In this document: piece by piece, positions 22,500-34,122 of the stretch
How the letters are laid out: each line of letters starts with the position of its first letter
How positions within the stretch are numbered: position 1 is the first letter of the stretch
Assembly (NCBI GenBank): GCA_013368315.1
Contig: JAACJM010000005.1
Span: forward strand, 1,210,803-1,274,802
Source: Tetrapyrgos nigripes
Lineage: Eukaryota > Basidiomycota > Agaricomycetes > Agaricales > Campanellaceae
Direction of reading: 5' to 3'
Length of the DNA: 64,000 bases
Translations under genes and position numbers: made by a program
Notes under the pieces: model-generated
Told to the model about the DNA's origin: nothing
Databases searched by the model: none
Seen by the model: the letters and a program-made list of their open reading frames with translations, nothing else

Positions 22500-24200
22500 A
22501 TCCAAGTTCCTCTTGTCAATTGAGACTGATGGATACCCCCCCAATTCACAAAAGGATGTCATTGACCAGCTTCAACATACTGTAGACCCAAACTCAAAAA
22601 TCATTGGGAGGCCTGATTTTTTTGGTTACATTGCAGATATGGGATCATTGTGGAGGACAAAATCTGCAACAAAGGAAAGGCAAAACAACAGCTCCAGCAA
22701 TACATGATGGATTTCTATTTCTAGGCATGATGCTCATTTTGGAAAGGAAAGGTTTACATGTTTCTCAGAATGGGGAAGTGAAGGGGGCACAGAGGAAAAT
22801 CTGGTTTTCCCCCCACTGGATGGGTTTGTGCACAAGCAACAACAATTGACTAATGTATATAATGGCTCAGACAATGCATTATGGTTTTTCAGCAAAGTAT
22901 CTTGTGTTGACATATCCTTGTGGGACAGCATCAGTGTCACTCAGGCTCAAGCTGCAGTTTCAAGGTGATCTTTTAGTATCAAGTATCCAGAAGAAGGGAG
23001 AGAGTGGAACTCCTGGCTCAGACCTCAATTCACAAAACAGGGCTTTTATATTTCCTCTGCTATGAACAAGGCAAGTAAGGCTCGTGAGGGTAGTAAGAGT
23101 TAAAGTGACAAAGGTACTAGAAGGTCCTTTTGTATCTACAGATATGGGAATATGGGAAGTAATACTATAAAGGACCCCTAATCAGGTAATCCACTAGAAT
23201 GAAGTGTATGCAAAGAAATCAAGAATCGTGAGATTAATAAAGAATCACAGGTGCATAAAATTCAGGAAGGAGTAGACATAGACATAGATTCATTCATAGA
23301 AGTAGCATTTGTCACTGAATAATCAATTTGAAATAGATAACTTAATCAAACATATCCCTTCAAGTCCAGCCCCCCCCCCCCCCCAGAGGCCATGTGACAA
23401 GGTCTAGCTCACCTCCCAGTATCAATGCACTCAAGCCCAAGTCAGTATGTTGACCCTTGCATTGGGCAACCAAATTACAATGGCATCAGAGAGATAGTGA
23501 GCTTGTGGGTGGCTCATACTTATAACTCAATTGACAAAATTGGGGAGCCACAGTGCTATTCCAGTGACTGAGAGCACTATGAAGGTGTTCAAAGTTTTCT
23601 TCAATTTAGAAGCCCAAAAATTTGATCATTCATAGGAGTTGATTTTTCCAATGATGAAATATCATGCTGACTCAGTGGCTCTCCCCCTCTGAAGAAGGAG
23701 AATCAGAATCAGAAGAATATTCAGGTTCAGAAGAAGAATACTCAGGTCTGGAATCAGAGAAACTGTTCTTCCCTTCTGAAGTCAAAGACTCAGTAGTATG
23801 TTGTCCAGATTGAGAATGAGAATTTAGATGTTGACCCACAACTCTGGACCAAGAAATCTACAAGGCCAAATGAAATGAGTGTCAAGATCATTGGTACACT
23901 TAATAACAAACCACCCAAGTCACACAAAGACAAGATTGATTGAGAATAGAGAGATAGATAGAGAGCTAGAGTAAGTTGACTGTGCTCTACACTGCATAGT
24001 ATTAGTACGGAGCAGAGATGATGTGAATGAACTAAAGGACTAACTAGAATGTCGAGTGGTTTATATAGAAGAACAATGAATAAGTGATAGGAACAAGATA
24101 GGAGAAATAGGTCTTTGGTGGGTGGCTGGTAGGACCATTGGGGACATAGTCTAAAGCCAAGGTATAAAGGGCAATACCAGCACAGGTACCCGGTCATGAT
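22500..24200. mobile_element. Retroelement debris
   Basis: At 23370 there is a run of 17 C. At 23483-23492 AATGGCATCAGAG resembles the initiator-tRNA primer site (TGGTATCAGAG) used by copia-type elements, just after a possible LTR end (ATTACA). On the minus strand, a TATATAAACC box at about 24065 is followed by a leader and by TTGGTCCAGAG near 23850, and then by a Ser/Glu-rich coding-like stretch at 23690-23780. These signs suggest two decayed LTR regions in opposite orientations. No intact gag, integrase or reverse transcriptase was found. Confidence 0.35.
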
Positions 24201-24655
24201 GGCGTCCACTTTGGTTCAGATGACTGGTGCACTGTCTGCGACTGAGCGGGTTCCAGTCATGCAGATAACCAGTGGGGGACTCCTGCTTGAAGATGGTCTG
24301 ATTTGGCAGGTCATTTTAAGCTTAACAGAACAGAAAGGTTGGTGACATACGGTCTTGGTGAAGTCCTCAACCTGTCTGGCAAATGACAGTACATTGTTAT
24401 TTCACGTGTCTGACTCCTAGGTAAAGTTGATGATAGGTTTTCATACTGAAGAAGATAAAAAGCTCACATGAAATTGTTTTGCAAATCCAATCAACTTCTC
24501 GCTAATGCTCAGGATGTACATCGTGAACAGACGAGGATGGCTTCGGTGCAGACTCCAGAGTTGCAACCTCAATGCAACCTCAAGGATTGACCCGGCACAT
24601 GTTTGAGGCAGTCTTGGGATGGGCACGTGATGTTTAAAGCACTCAGTCTTGAACC
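24201..24655. other. 5' flank of the small gene at 24656
   Basis: No ORF with protein character. Ordinary intergenic sequence; no TATA box stands out. Confidence 0.4.
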
Positions 24656-25060
24656 ATGACCTCGCACAACTCCATTGACATGCCCCTCCCAATTCCTTTC
24701 CTGTTTGGCATGGCCCTCACTTTTGCTCAGCTTGACATGCTCGCAAGACACTATTTCGGAAATGAATTTATCGAAGGAACTTGTGAGGGTGACCCTGCTT
24801 ATGCTTTTGACCAGTTCTGGCTGGACTGTGGTGTCGACAAATCTATTATCGAAATACCAGATGAACATGGCCCAACCCGCTATCTTTACGTTCTGAAAGT
24901 GCTATGCTCCACTGAACCTCCCAAAACAACCTTTGATACTCAGCTTTTGACAACGAAGATTTGGCGGAAACTTGGAGAGCCTGACATTTGGAAAAATGTT
25001 GATGTGATCTGTGCATCGTGGTGTGAGGGACTCAGTATCCCAGATGAGTCTTCTTTGTAG
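24656..25060 (+). CDS. Small protein of unknown function, paralogue of the 47364-47780 gene
   Basis: A single exon encodes 134 aa. It is clearly related to the minus-strand gene ending at 47364. Both have PFLxGxAL near the start, an aligned block (LDMLARHYFGNEF here, LRILANHHLSTNI there), a central GDP segment, a LYxxxV block, and the signature IWRKLGEPDIWKNV, matching MWRRLGKPPEWRSV. I do not recognise the family. It is acidic and soluble, with no signal peptide, membrane helix or cysteine pattern. Two diverged copies that both stay open argue for a real gene under selection. The first methionine is assumed; a later one before PLPIPF is also possible. Confidence 0.7.
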   Translation: MTSHNSIDMPLPIPFLFGMALTFAQLDMLARHYFGNEFIEGTCEGDPAYAFDQFWLDCGVDKSIIEIPDEHGPTRYLYVLKVLCSTEPPKTTFDTQLLTTKIWRKLGEPDIWKNVDVICASWCEGLSIPDESSL

Positions 25061-25328
25061 CTTTATACATATCATTCTGTACTAACCAGACATACAAAAC
25101 CAGACTGGCTTTACCCAAAGATGTACCAGGCTATGCAGAAGTTGGAGCAAGGTCCTGAAAAGAGAAGCAACTGATACCATGACCCCGAGGTAAGCCGCTA
25201 TTCTTGCATCGCTTTCTACATGCTCTATTCCCTTTTACGCTGCTGATGTCGTTTTCATTTCAGGCTATCTGCCCTGTACATTCCGTGTTATACCTCATCT
25301 TTCTCGTTACATGACATTCCCACTATCC
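25061..25328. other. 3' flank of the 24656 gene
   Basis: Short stretch between the gene and the MITE, with no coding signal. Confidence 0.4.
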
Positions 25329-25583
25329 CAATCAATTCATGACGGGGTTGTGACTGTGACCCTGTCTCGCGAATATTTTTTTCGCGATTCCAGCTGAGTG
25401 ACCTGTGACAGAGGAAATTTTTCGCGAAATTCGTGAAATTTTGACCTTTTTATAGCTGTTTTTGGTAGATTTTTAGTGACATTTCAGTTGTCCCTTTCGC
25501 GAATGGGCCTCTGTGACCACGGACAGCTCAGGAAAATTCGTGAATTTTTGGGGGCCGTGATGCGTGACTCGCGAATTGATTGA
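25329..25583. mobile_element. MITE with CAATCAATTC termini and TTCGCGAA motifs
   Basis: The left end, CAATCAATTCATGACGG, and the reverse complement of the right end, CAATCAATTCGCGAGTCAC, pair as terminal inverted repeats about 255 bp apart. The inside is rich in TTCGCGAA-type palindromes and TTCGTGAA variants and could fold on itself. It has no coding capacity. Confidence 0.6.
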
Positions 25584-28500
25584 AATAGTACAGTATACCA
25601 TTACACTTTTTATGTAGACCTCATCATAAGCGGAATATAATCTATACTAGTACGCATCCAATTCAAGCACTTTTGCTTCGGCCCTACCCGCCGTATTAGC
25701 ATTAATTGGAGTTGTTCCTCTTGTGCTCAGGTCTATGCGTGCAGCGCACCTTTCTCTCCTCGACTTAATGCTGCTAATTACTGCTCTCCAAGTGCAACAG
25801 TCTTGTCTTCATTTATAGATATTAAAGTCAGCTCTGTTTCCTTACACGATCTGTCTGCTGAGAGGTATTGCAGGTAGAAGTAGTCCCAGGTGTGGTTCAG
25901 GCATTTATTGTGTTCCTATACATACTTATCCTTATTTAGCTCTAGTCATTGACCTGCATTTCTCAGAAAACGACATCCAATCCAACCCTCCCTCAACATC
26001 ATCGTCCAGCCATTTTTTTTTACCCCTTTGTCCGATATGATCATGCATACGAACTTGAATATTCAAACAGACCTGCTCAGGCAGCACCAGCTCATTTTGC
26101 GCTGCAGACTATCAAGCGCTCATTTCTCTCTCAAGGTACGCGCTTGTTGTCTTCCCGCATGGGTCACAAGACCCACTCCACCGCCTTTTCCTCCACTACA
26201 TTCTCTCATATATACGGCTTCTGGTCCATTTCCAACCCTTCCTAGTCTTCAAGACTATGTCTGGGTAACTCGATGATGCACACCACCATTCCACCGTTGT
26301 CCCGTGGCTTTCTCCTACCACCACCACCCAAGATACTGTAACAGCCTTGACATGGTGTCGACACCACCTACACTCCTTCTCCACTCTATCATATCACCGT
26401 CAGCATTCCATTTCCAAGATGACCTCATAAAGTCAGCCTTTCACTGAAACCACCACCACCAGCTATCTCCCTTATACTAACCTTGGACTGATTTCCTGCA
26501 AATTTGATGATGCCGGATTCGATTCCGAGGTCTCCAAAAACTCTCAAGTTAACGCTGGACGTGAAAGAGGTGACACCTTGGCCTCATTAGCAGTCCAATA
26601 GCAAGACATGCACTGGTTCTATTCAGACAACAGTGATGGTGATGACTATAAGGGCGGCCATGGCCACAATCTTACCCACCTGAGCTCAAGTCATCGTACT
26701 GGATCATAATGTCATCTTCCTAGCTATCAGGTGTGTACTATACAAACCTATCATTCGTCTCATCGCTCTATCTGACTTCCTACAGACAGCATACATACCC
26801 TCAAGATACTCCGGTTCTCACTCTCATTTAGTGTCTATATCTTCAACGTGAGTCTACTTCTCCATCTATGAAAAACTCCAATCTAACTCACACCAAAGCT
26901 AACTCTTCCTGACTTCTCCACCATTAGAGGCCTTCACACAATGACGACAATCCCCATCCATCTCATATTACCCTCGCTCCTCAAAATCAAACCAAAGCTC
27001 TGTCTCACTTGTGAAGTAGGGTCAATTTGGATGGATTTCAGTGAATCCTTCTTTCTCTTATTCTTATGTACTTTTGCCTAGTACTCATTACTCCATAATC
27101 CTGTCTCTCAAGTCATCCAGCTACTTGTCCACACACTCCCTTCTGTACTTTAACCTTCCTCGTATTCCTCACCCCACTGGGTACAACTCACGCTCACCAT
27201 GGACATGCCCATTGAAGCTTTGCTTCATATATCATACACAAATCAGAATTGCCGCTCTCCCCAAAGGATGACTGTTCACTTATCATCTCAAGTCCAGCAA
27301 AATTATCCCAAGAGGGCATCTGAGCTGTCACTGTCGGAGTAGGTATTCTGACATTTGGATATGTGTGGGTATAAAAGAGTAACAAGGTAAGACTTGTATA
27401 AATTTTGCTCTTTCTTTTTATTAGTCTTCTAAATTTTTTAGAGGATACTTTTATCTCAGATTACTTACTCACAAAAGGTTACTTCCATATTCACAGGCTC
27501 TCCTGACTCCTGTCCAGCCTAGCGCTCTCCAATGGCAACGACTTATCCACCTTCATCTTTCATCTCCCCGCCGCTGCAATTCGTTTCGATACATTGGACG
27601 ACTCATACACATACTGTAACTGTACAGTGTGGAGGAGCTTTTGTTTTTTTACCTATTTTGGAGGATGCATTGGAGAAGAGGATGGATGAAGCGATTAATA
27701 GGGAGGTTAACATTTTCGGAGTATTTGATTTTTCAGGTGAGTTCATTGCTACGGTATTTTCTCGAGGATTGAAGATGTTGACCTGCATGATTTGGTACTG
27801 CAGATAAGTCGTCATGGATCATTGGATTAGAAAAATATTCTGGCTGCGAGGATATGGTAAGACTTTATATGTACTACAATCCTGCTTACTTCCTGTACTC
27901 GTTCATTAATTTCAACCATTCACACACACTGCCTTGATCCTAAGCTTCTCCATATACATCTGAACTCAACGCCACGATATATACGCACGTCTTGAAGAAG
28001 AGATCACTGAGGGAGTGGGGAATTCTCTGTATTTATGGCTAGGGATACCTCGTGGATGCAGCATTCTTGCTGCCTAGTATATCGTTGGTACTGTTAATAT
28101 GGAAGGCAAACAGCTGATAGTACTTCACTTGGAGTACACGAATGGTTAGCTTTCTGCCCAGGGTGGGAATATGGTTTAAGCTCAGGATTATAGAGAGTGT
28201 ACTTCAGGAGACCAACTGAGCTTGAGCTGCAATTCTGTATGATTAAGTAGTGAATTTGAACCTATACTGTTCATCAAAGAAAAAAACTCGTACACTTTTT
28301 CTCTGAAACGTAGCTGGATTTGAAGAGCTTCAATAGAAGCCTTAGCATACAAGCAGTAGTTACAGAGCAGTAGTGTATCTTAACCCTTGCATGAGAGAGT
28401 AAGTAGCTGGCGTGGTACATGGAGGACCAATGTGAAAGCGCTTGATCTCAACACAACCAAACAAACACGTCTCTCTCTTAATGCTCATGCAGAATCGATA

Positions 28501-28984
28501 GACCAGGAAGGTCCTACTCTCTCTCCAATGCAAAGTCTTCCCTTATAACTCCCAGAAGTCATTACCCCATTTCCTGTTTCTCTCTGTTCACCGAGATCCA
28601 TACCACATATCTGAAAATTTGAAATAACCAGGGCAACCTCCTGTTTACAGTGACACTGGGGTTATATGTTTTTTGGTGGAGGAAGGACTGAAAGATTTAC
28701 AAGTGATGAAGAAGATGTTGTCTACGCCTTCAGGGTCAGCTTTGAAGGAATATATGTGGGGTGTCAGCTTTGAGGGCGGGGGAGGTGAGTGCTTGGATCC
28801 TTCATGTTGAGGTCATTCTTGGCTGACGAGCTAAGCAGGGTTCTAGGGAAGATAGGGAAGATTCTCATCCACTGGCATATCCATTTGCCTAAACTGCTTC
28901 TTCTCAACACCGTGGCATTTGTACCGCAGTCTATCTCGACCAACATGCTATCCGACCCTACGCTCTACTCTGGTTCACCAAAGA
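25584..28984. other. Gene-poor stretch with weak coding-like pieces
   Basis: Several short ORFs are present (for example 27532-27807 with LEDALEKRMDEAINREVNIF), but none extends through plausible splice sites and I cannot name a family. C- and T-rich pseudo-exon-like segments around 25950-27270 could be the remains of further genes, given the decayed gene immediately to the right. I see no RNA gene or clear repeat. Confidence 0.35.
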
Positions 28985-29880
28985 TCCCCTCATCTGTGGT
29001 CTAGTCATTTGCTCCCGTCCTCCTTCCATCAAATTTTTGGTGCCCACTCCAGTTCCTATTTCATCTACTGCACTCGCACCCTCTCTCCTTCCAATTGTCC
29101 CTACTGCTCAATAGTACTCAATGACCACCCTACCTGTCTACATCCCACCCAACGAATCATGGTGGACACCCGGGAAATCGTCTCTTTCTACCCATGGGGT
29201 CACCTCATACCTCAAATCTTCACTAACCAGCTTCATACCGAGGAAGGTGGTGAAGGATTGGATATCCGACCTTCCATTGCAGTTACATGTGCGCATATCA
29301 AGTTGAGCAAGTTGGATGAGACTGTGAGGAGATGGGAGATTGACGTGGATGGAAAGATTGTGATGAAGACTCGTCTGGTGAAGAGGGAGGATGGGGGTAT
29401 GGATGGGGGTGTTGATCCTGGGATGGAGGTTGCTGTGACTAAGGCGGCGGTAGAGCCCGTTTCATATTTGACTGGTGTAGCTTAAGAGGTTTGGGATGTG
29501 AGTCGTCGATTTTTCCCTTCTTCAACTCTTCTTCTCCATTATCTTTCACTCATTTTTGTCTCATTTCCCTATTTAGCCCTCTACAATTCTAAAACCCTCC
29601 TCTGTCAATCCCTCTTGGTGGAAACCAGCAGAATATACCCCGAGCTCATTACCTGACCCGACATCAAAACCTTCCTTCCCCCAATCGCTAACTTTATCAA
29701 CATTCTTCTCCTCTTCTCCTCTTCACCCAATGTACATGTTACTCCCTGAGTCCACAACGAATGCAATGGAAGCGGTGTTTTTGGGAGTGATGTAAACCGT
29801 ACTTGGTGTATGCAATGGAGGAGTGTATTCGGATGGCGCAGGGTGTTCAGGCGGATATCTATATTCTATATTCTATATAG
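28985..29880 (+). pseudogene. URC1: URC1-type GTP cyclohydrolase, 5' part
   Basis: Decayed exons match the fungal GTP-cyclohydrolase-II-like protein of the uracil catabolism (URC) pathway. In order: FGAHSSSYFIYC, TREIVSFYPWGHLIPQIF, DIRPSIAVTCAHIKLSKLDE, VAVTKAAVEP, then after an intron (donor about 29495) YPELIT*PDIKTFLPPI and ECNGSGVFGSDV, then YLVYAMEECIRMAQ in another frame. Disablements are an indel where GVAERFG is expected (about 29480), an in-frame TGA in place of Arg in TRPDIK (about 29660), and a frameshift near 29810. The sequence is cut at about 29880 by an insertion and resumes at 31285. Confidence 0.85.
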
Positions 29881-31284
29881 AATGCAACTACCCATGTGAG
29901 GATTTCGACGGCTAATTAACCGAGTAAGACACAACGTCACGTGATCTGCGCAGCCTTCCGACGGAAACATGGCCGCGCCTTACTGCCGCTATTTCTGTTG
30001 AGGCCACGCGATGTACATACTGGCGCGTGCAAACTGCAAACCTAAACTTATGAAACCTAAACATCTGCCTCATGTCCACAAACTTTTGTCTATGTAGTGT
30101 GACTTGGACACTTTCTGTGTCTTTGCTCTACTTCTAAAGCTATATTGAGGTACCAGAGAGCCTCAACTGTGGTACATGTAAGGCTGATTTATGAATCAAT
30201 GACTGCCTCAATTACTGACTCTGTGCATCTCAGAGGTGCATTTTCAATGTGAATATTCCCAGACCAAACTCTTCAAGAACAAACTTTTTCTCTTTCCCTT
30301 TTCCTCTGACCCAGTCTATAGTACTGTAATAAGCCCCTGTCTGTCTGTTTTCCCAGGCAAACTTTACTACCTATATTCCACAGCATACATGCTACATACC
30401 TCAACAAATATAGCAAAAAGGTCCCTGTAAAATATATGAAGATGTAGATAGCTCAAAAAAGCCTTAGATTCCACCATACTGAGGTCAACTATTAGTAAAT
30501 TGTAAGAAAGCATACTTTCCTCAGGTGACTGTATGCAAGAGAAGGAGAATGAGGAAGGGTGTCTGGAATTTTGTTATCATAGTTAACTAATAATGATGGA
30601 GGAAGATTTGGAGGTGTGAGTGGGAGGATGTGGGTAGATATCAGGGTGGGGGTGGGGGTGGCTGATAGTATCCTTGCACATCCTCAATGGTAAGTATGTA
30701 ATGTACACCATATGTATGATAAAAATGTGAAATAGTGGCAGGGGTAGTATAATCTCAGTAAGTCTGGCCTGGCTTTGGCACATAACATCCTCAACACTAA
30801 TGCACAGAATTTTTCAAATTTTAATGACTATAAAGGACAGTACAGAGTATATTTACTTCCTGTGTTTTGAGAGGACTGAAACTAAACCAATGTAGGCTTG
30901 AACCAAGTTCTCAAAAACTAATGCTTATAATAACCATGTATATACCCTTTTTCAAGGTGTGCAGTGCCGAGTGAGGGAAGTCCAGAGCTTAATAACAAAA
31001 AAGAGCGAGAGCTGAAGGTCCAAGTGGATTATAACCTGAATTGGTTAGAACGAGAAGATGGTGCTGTGATGTTACTAATGGCCATACCCCAACCATATCC
31101 TTTTTTGAGGTGTGTAGCACCAAGTGAGTCCTCATAATAAGGAACCCTGTATATATACCCCCATTATCGAACGAGGCGGCAGCCGAGTGAGCGGGGTCCA
31201 GGGGCGCAGCCCCAGCGAGCTGTGAATCTGTGCTGTAGGCAGGTGCGAGCGATAGCGAGTCATCGTGCCAAAGGCACGGGTTCA
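29881..31284. mobile_element. 1.4-kb insertion splitting the URC1 pseudogene
   Basis: URC1 homology stops at about 29870 and resumes at about 31290, so the intervening 1.4 kb is foreign. Two related blocks (about 30940-30975 and 31093-31125) share TATAYCCTTTTT, then AAGGTGTG and GTGAG. Near the right end a hairpin begins CGAGCTGTGAA (31217) and ends TTCACAGCTCG (31270-31281), next to a GC-rich stretch (GGGGTCCAGGGGCGCAGCCCC). No transposase was seen. A clear target-site duplication was not found by eye. Confidence 0.55.
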
Positions 31285-32000
31285 CAGCTCGTGGTTAAGG
31301 ATGGGAAGAAGGGTGTGGGTGTTGTGGTTTACTTCCAATAAGGAGGGAGGGCGTTGGGAGAGGTGACCAACTACTTGGTGTACAACTTGAGGGAGAGAGG
31401 AGGGGATTCGACGGATAGGTATTTTGCGAGTATGGAGATTATTGCTGGGGTGAAGGATATAAAGTGAGTTTTCTATTTTCATATGGTTTTTCTATTCTGT
31501 AATCACTTTGCTTCTTAATGCTCTTTACTCAACTAACGACGTCTCTTTTTCGTCCATTCCATTTTTATACAAGCCCTCATGCCAGACGTCTTACATTGGC
31601 TCGGTATCAGCGTCAACGGGCGTGGATCTGTAGGTGCAGGCGGAAAGAAGAGAGGATGAGTGGATAATATGGTGTCGATGAGTGATATGAAGTATGATAC
31701 GGTTGTTAGGAGTGGGATTGATGCTGGGAAGGGGTATGAGTTGCCTGGTGAGTCTGTTCGTCTGATGATTTTGTGTCGCTGGTTTTGACTGCCTACTTTG
31801 GTGGTTCCTTACCGTTTTCTTCTTCGCTTGTTTTCCTTGGTTCACCTTTTTCTTTGCTTTCATTTCATGCCATTCTTACGACATATATTAACATATATAT
31901 GCAGCACAGATCACCTAATCCCACCCAACTCTCGTGTTGAAATTGACACCAAGATCGCCAGTGGGTATTTTTTTACCCGGAAGACGGAAAGGAGCTAAGG
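31285..32000 (+). pseudogene. URC1: URC1-type GTP cyclohydrolase, 3' part
   Basis: This continues the pseudogene: GVGVVVYFQ, a stop, then GRALGEVTNYLVYNLRERGG and DRYFASMEIIAGVKDI. After an intron (donor about 31465) comes ALMPDVLHWLGI, then a frame with a stop (about 31658), then MVSMSDMKYDTVVRSGI and YELPG. A last exon begins near 31910 with DHLIPPNSRVEIDTKIASGY. The domain order and intron positions are those of a normal gene, so it is a decayed genomic copy and not a processed one. Loss of this copy does not imply loss of the pathway; another copy may exist elsewhere. Confidence 0.85.
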
Positions 32001-32004
32001 ATTA

Positions 32005-32051
32005 TCGCCCGCCTCACAATGGCCATAGTGGGACTTGTTATAATTGTAGAT
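32005..32051 (+). repeat. Short repeat with CACAATGGCCATAGTG palindrome (empty-site copy)
   Basis: The sequence ATTATCGCCCGCCTCACAATG... through ...GTGGGACTTGTTATAATTG equals the left flank (2298-2320) joined to the right flank (3718-3750) of the 1.4-kb element, with one copy of the 9-mer. It is therefore the uninserted form of the same repeat. Related palindromes (CACAATGGCCATTGTG) lie at 52834-52849 and 61806-61821. Confidence 0.75.
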
Positions 32052-32259
32052 GGGTTCGTGCACAAGCAGATCATCAAGGTGGTTGAGCAGGCTTTGAGGG
32101 ATCGTGACAATAATTGATGATGTATCTATTACACTTGATGTATATAATGAGCCTTCAAACAGTGCTGTATTGGAGTTGTATTGACACTTTTGAAGGCGAC
32201 TCGCCGGACTTCACTTGTATGGCCGGCATCACGGTCAGTCAGTGTCGAGTGTACTACAA

Positions 32260-33045
32260 ATGAGCCCACAACACATTGAGGTACCCGAGGAAGTAAGGAA
32301 GCCTAATCATTTTCTGGAGTTCCTCTACTCAAAATACACATAGCATGCACTTGGACGATCAGTGGGGATATGTATCAGGAGGTACGTCAATCGATATATC
32401 TTGAACGATTCAGTCCTTTTGAAAATAGGCTTTTCCTTTCCTTTCCCTCTGAAAACGTCGAATAATGAATTGGTAGGGTGTCGTTGCAGTAAGTAATGCA
32501 CATCTGGACTCGCTGAAGCTTTTTATTCATTCATGAACTTACTGTAGTCAACCAATCCAAACCGCGTCATCTGGTAGTATCAGGTAAGTCATGGTATTTC
32601 TCCTTCATACGAGCATCATCAATTCCCCTGATGGTAATGTCAATTTCATTTTTAGCGTCCCAGGCCGCAACATTAACAGGACCATGGGTCCCGTACTCAA
32701 CAACAACGATACACCTGGTTGTTCGTCTTTGGATCTGCACCTGATAAATGGGTCGACGATACTTTTGCCAAAAAATTATAGTTGGTGAGTCTGTCTCAGG
32801 TCTCTATATCTCTCTCTCGGCGTAGCACTCGTCGCTAATCTACCATGCGTATTTATCCGTATGATTGGAAAACGGTCAGTATTCTTCTCTCACATCTGGG
32901 CTCTTTGGCCAATATTCGATTTCATATATGTATAGTTAGCCCTGGAGACAGCAGCGATGAGATTGTGGTCCTACTAAAATGTGACAACATGCAGTACCAC
33001 TTCCGGAAAAGCTCTTCACCGATAATCATAAATCCGCCACTTTGA
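32260..33045 (+). CDS. Small six-exon gene of unknown function
   Basis: Six exons join in phase throughout: 32260-32280, 32344-32381, 32477-32488 (12 nt), 32548-32583, 32656-32784 and 32880-33045. They give about 133 aa starting MSPQHIE, with VPGRNINRTMGPVLNNNDT in the middle and LLKCDNMQYHFRKS near the end. Donors and acceptors are mostly canonical; the last intron (32785-32879) is the weakest call. No family is recognised. The 3' end overlaps the minus-strand neighbour by 20 bp, tail to tail. It could instead be a chance chain of ORFs or a decayed gene; consistent phase over five junctions favours a gene. Confidence 0.4.
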
Positions 33046-34122
33046 TCAGGTCGGGAGGGGGTTGCGGATTACAAGAACAGAGTCTAGCCGAAATGACCTT
33101 CTCAATCTGGGTAAGCTGTTTATCCGACTCTTCACTGGTCAACTCGAAAGTGTGGCTCCCAAAAAGGTTGTAAAAAGGAAGGAGGTCTTCGATGTTTTGT
33201 GCTTCGTTTTTGTCCCAATCCCATTCTGGAACTTGCTCCTTTTCCACATGCGCCCATCGCCAGTATGGACCACGTGCGGCAACAGCGATGATGGATGGTG
33301 TACTGGGACTGCGCGCAAAATAGGCTGTACTGTATCTTGCAAGCTGGTGAATTGCAGATTTGAGAGCTCTTTCGCGATACTTGATGAATTTACGGGTGTT
33401 TGCTGATCGTAGAGGCTCTCGTTTCAGCTCTACCAGTAATAAGACACATCGATGATAAGCCTTGCGTTTTCCGCATGCCTTCCAGTGGCGACAAGCGACC
33501 TCGAACCGCTCCTGGGACATGGATCCACGTCGTGGCTGCCTTGTTGGCAGGGTTTCTACATGAGCCACCGTGATGTCGGAATAATTGTTCAAGACGTCGT
33601 GTCCGTGCACAGAAGTGTCGCTGGCTGTAGAAATATTTGGTTGCGCTTCGTCAGCTTAAAGATGAAATCATTGATGAATTTCAGTGGTTTTCATCAGCAA
33701 CAGGAGCGTAACGCACCTTTCCAAGCTCGAGCAGACGGGGAATGAAGTTCTTTTTCTTCCCAGCTTGAATTCTCTGCATCGGATTCATCACTGTTGAGTC
33801 CCGCATCTGATTAAAAATGAAATCGTGGATTATTAACAGTAGTTTGATCAGTAACAGGAGTGTACGCGCCTTTCCGAGCTAGAGCAGATGGGGAATGAGG
33901 TTTTTCTTCACTGTAGCTTGAATCCTCTGGGAGGAAGTATACTCCTGAATATTAAATCACAGAGTATATATGCGCCTTAGGAATACACATGCCTTTATTG
34001 GACTCTTTCTCGTCATTCTCTTCCTCAATAGCTTCATCCCCGGATAGACTATCATTGCTACTTGGATACTCCGAGTCGTCTCAACAAAACCTCGTCCTCT
34101 TAGATCTACATTTTACGTCCAT
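33026..34122 (-). CDS. PD-(D/E)XK-like protein of unknown function, possibly broken near its start
   Basis: The main exon (33026-33654) is preceded by exons 33717-33806, 33870-33944 and one ending at 33993, all in phase. It encodes VLLLVELKREP, then AIHQLARYSTAYF, then IIAVAARGPYWRWAHVE. The order E-x-K, a helix with Gln, then a hydrophobic strand before a Gly-aromatic turn fits the PD-(D/E)XK nuclease fold; the assignment is inference. Exons 33717-33806 and 33870-33944 are a tandem duplication (SEEKPHSPSALARK against WEEKELHSPSARAWK), and two of the introns use GC donors. Upstream, the likely first exon (ATG at 34122, MDVKCRSKRTRFC) runs into TGA in the same frame as DDSEYPSSNDS. Either the start is misread or the gene has a nonsense mutation. 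Confidence 0.55.
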
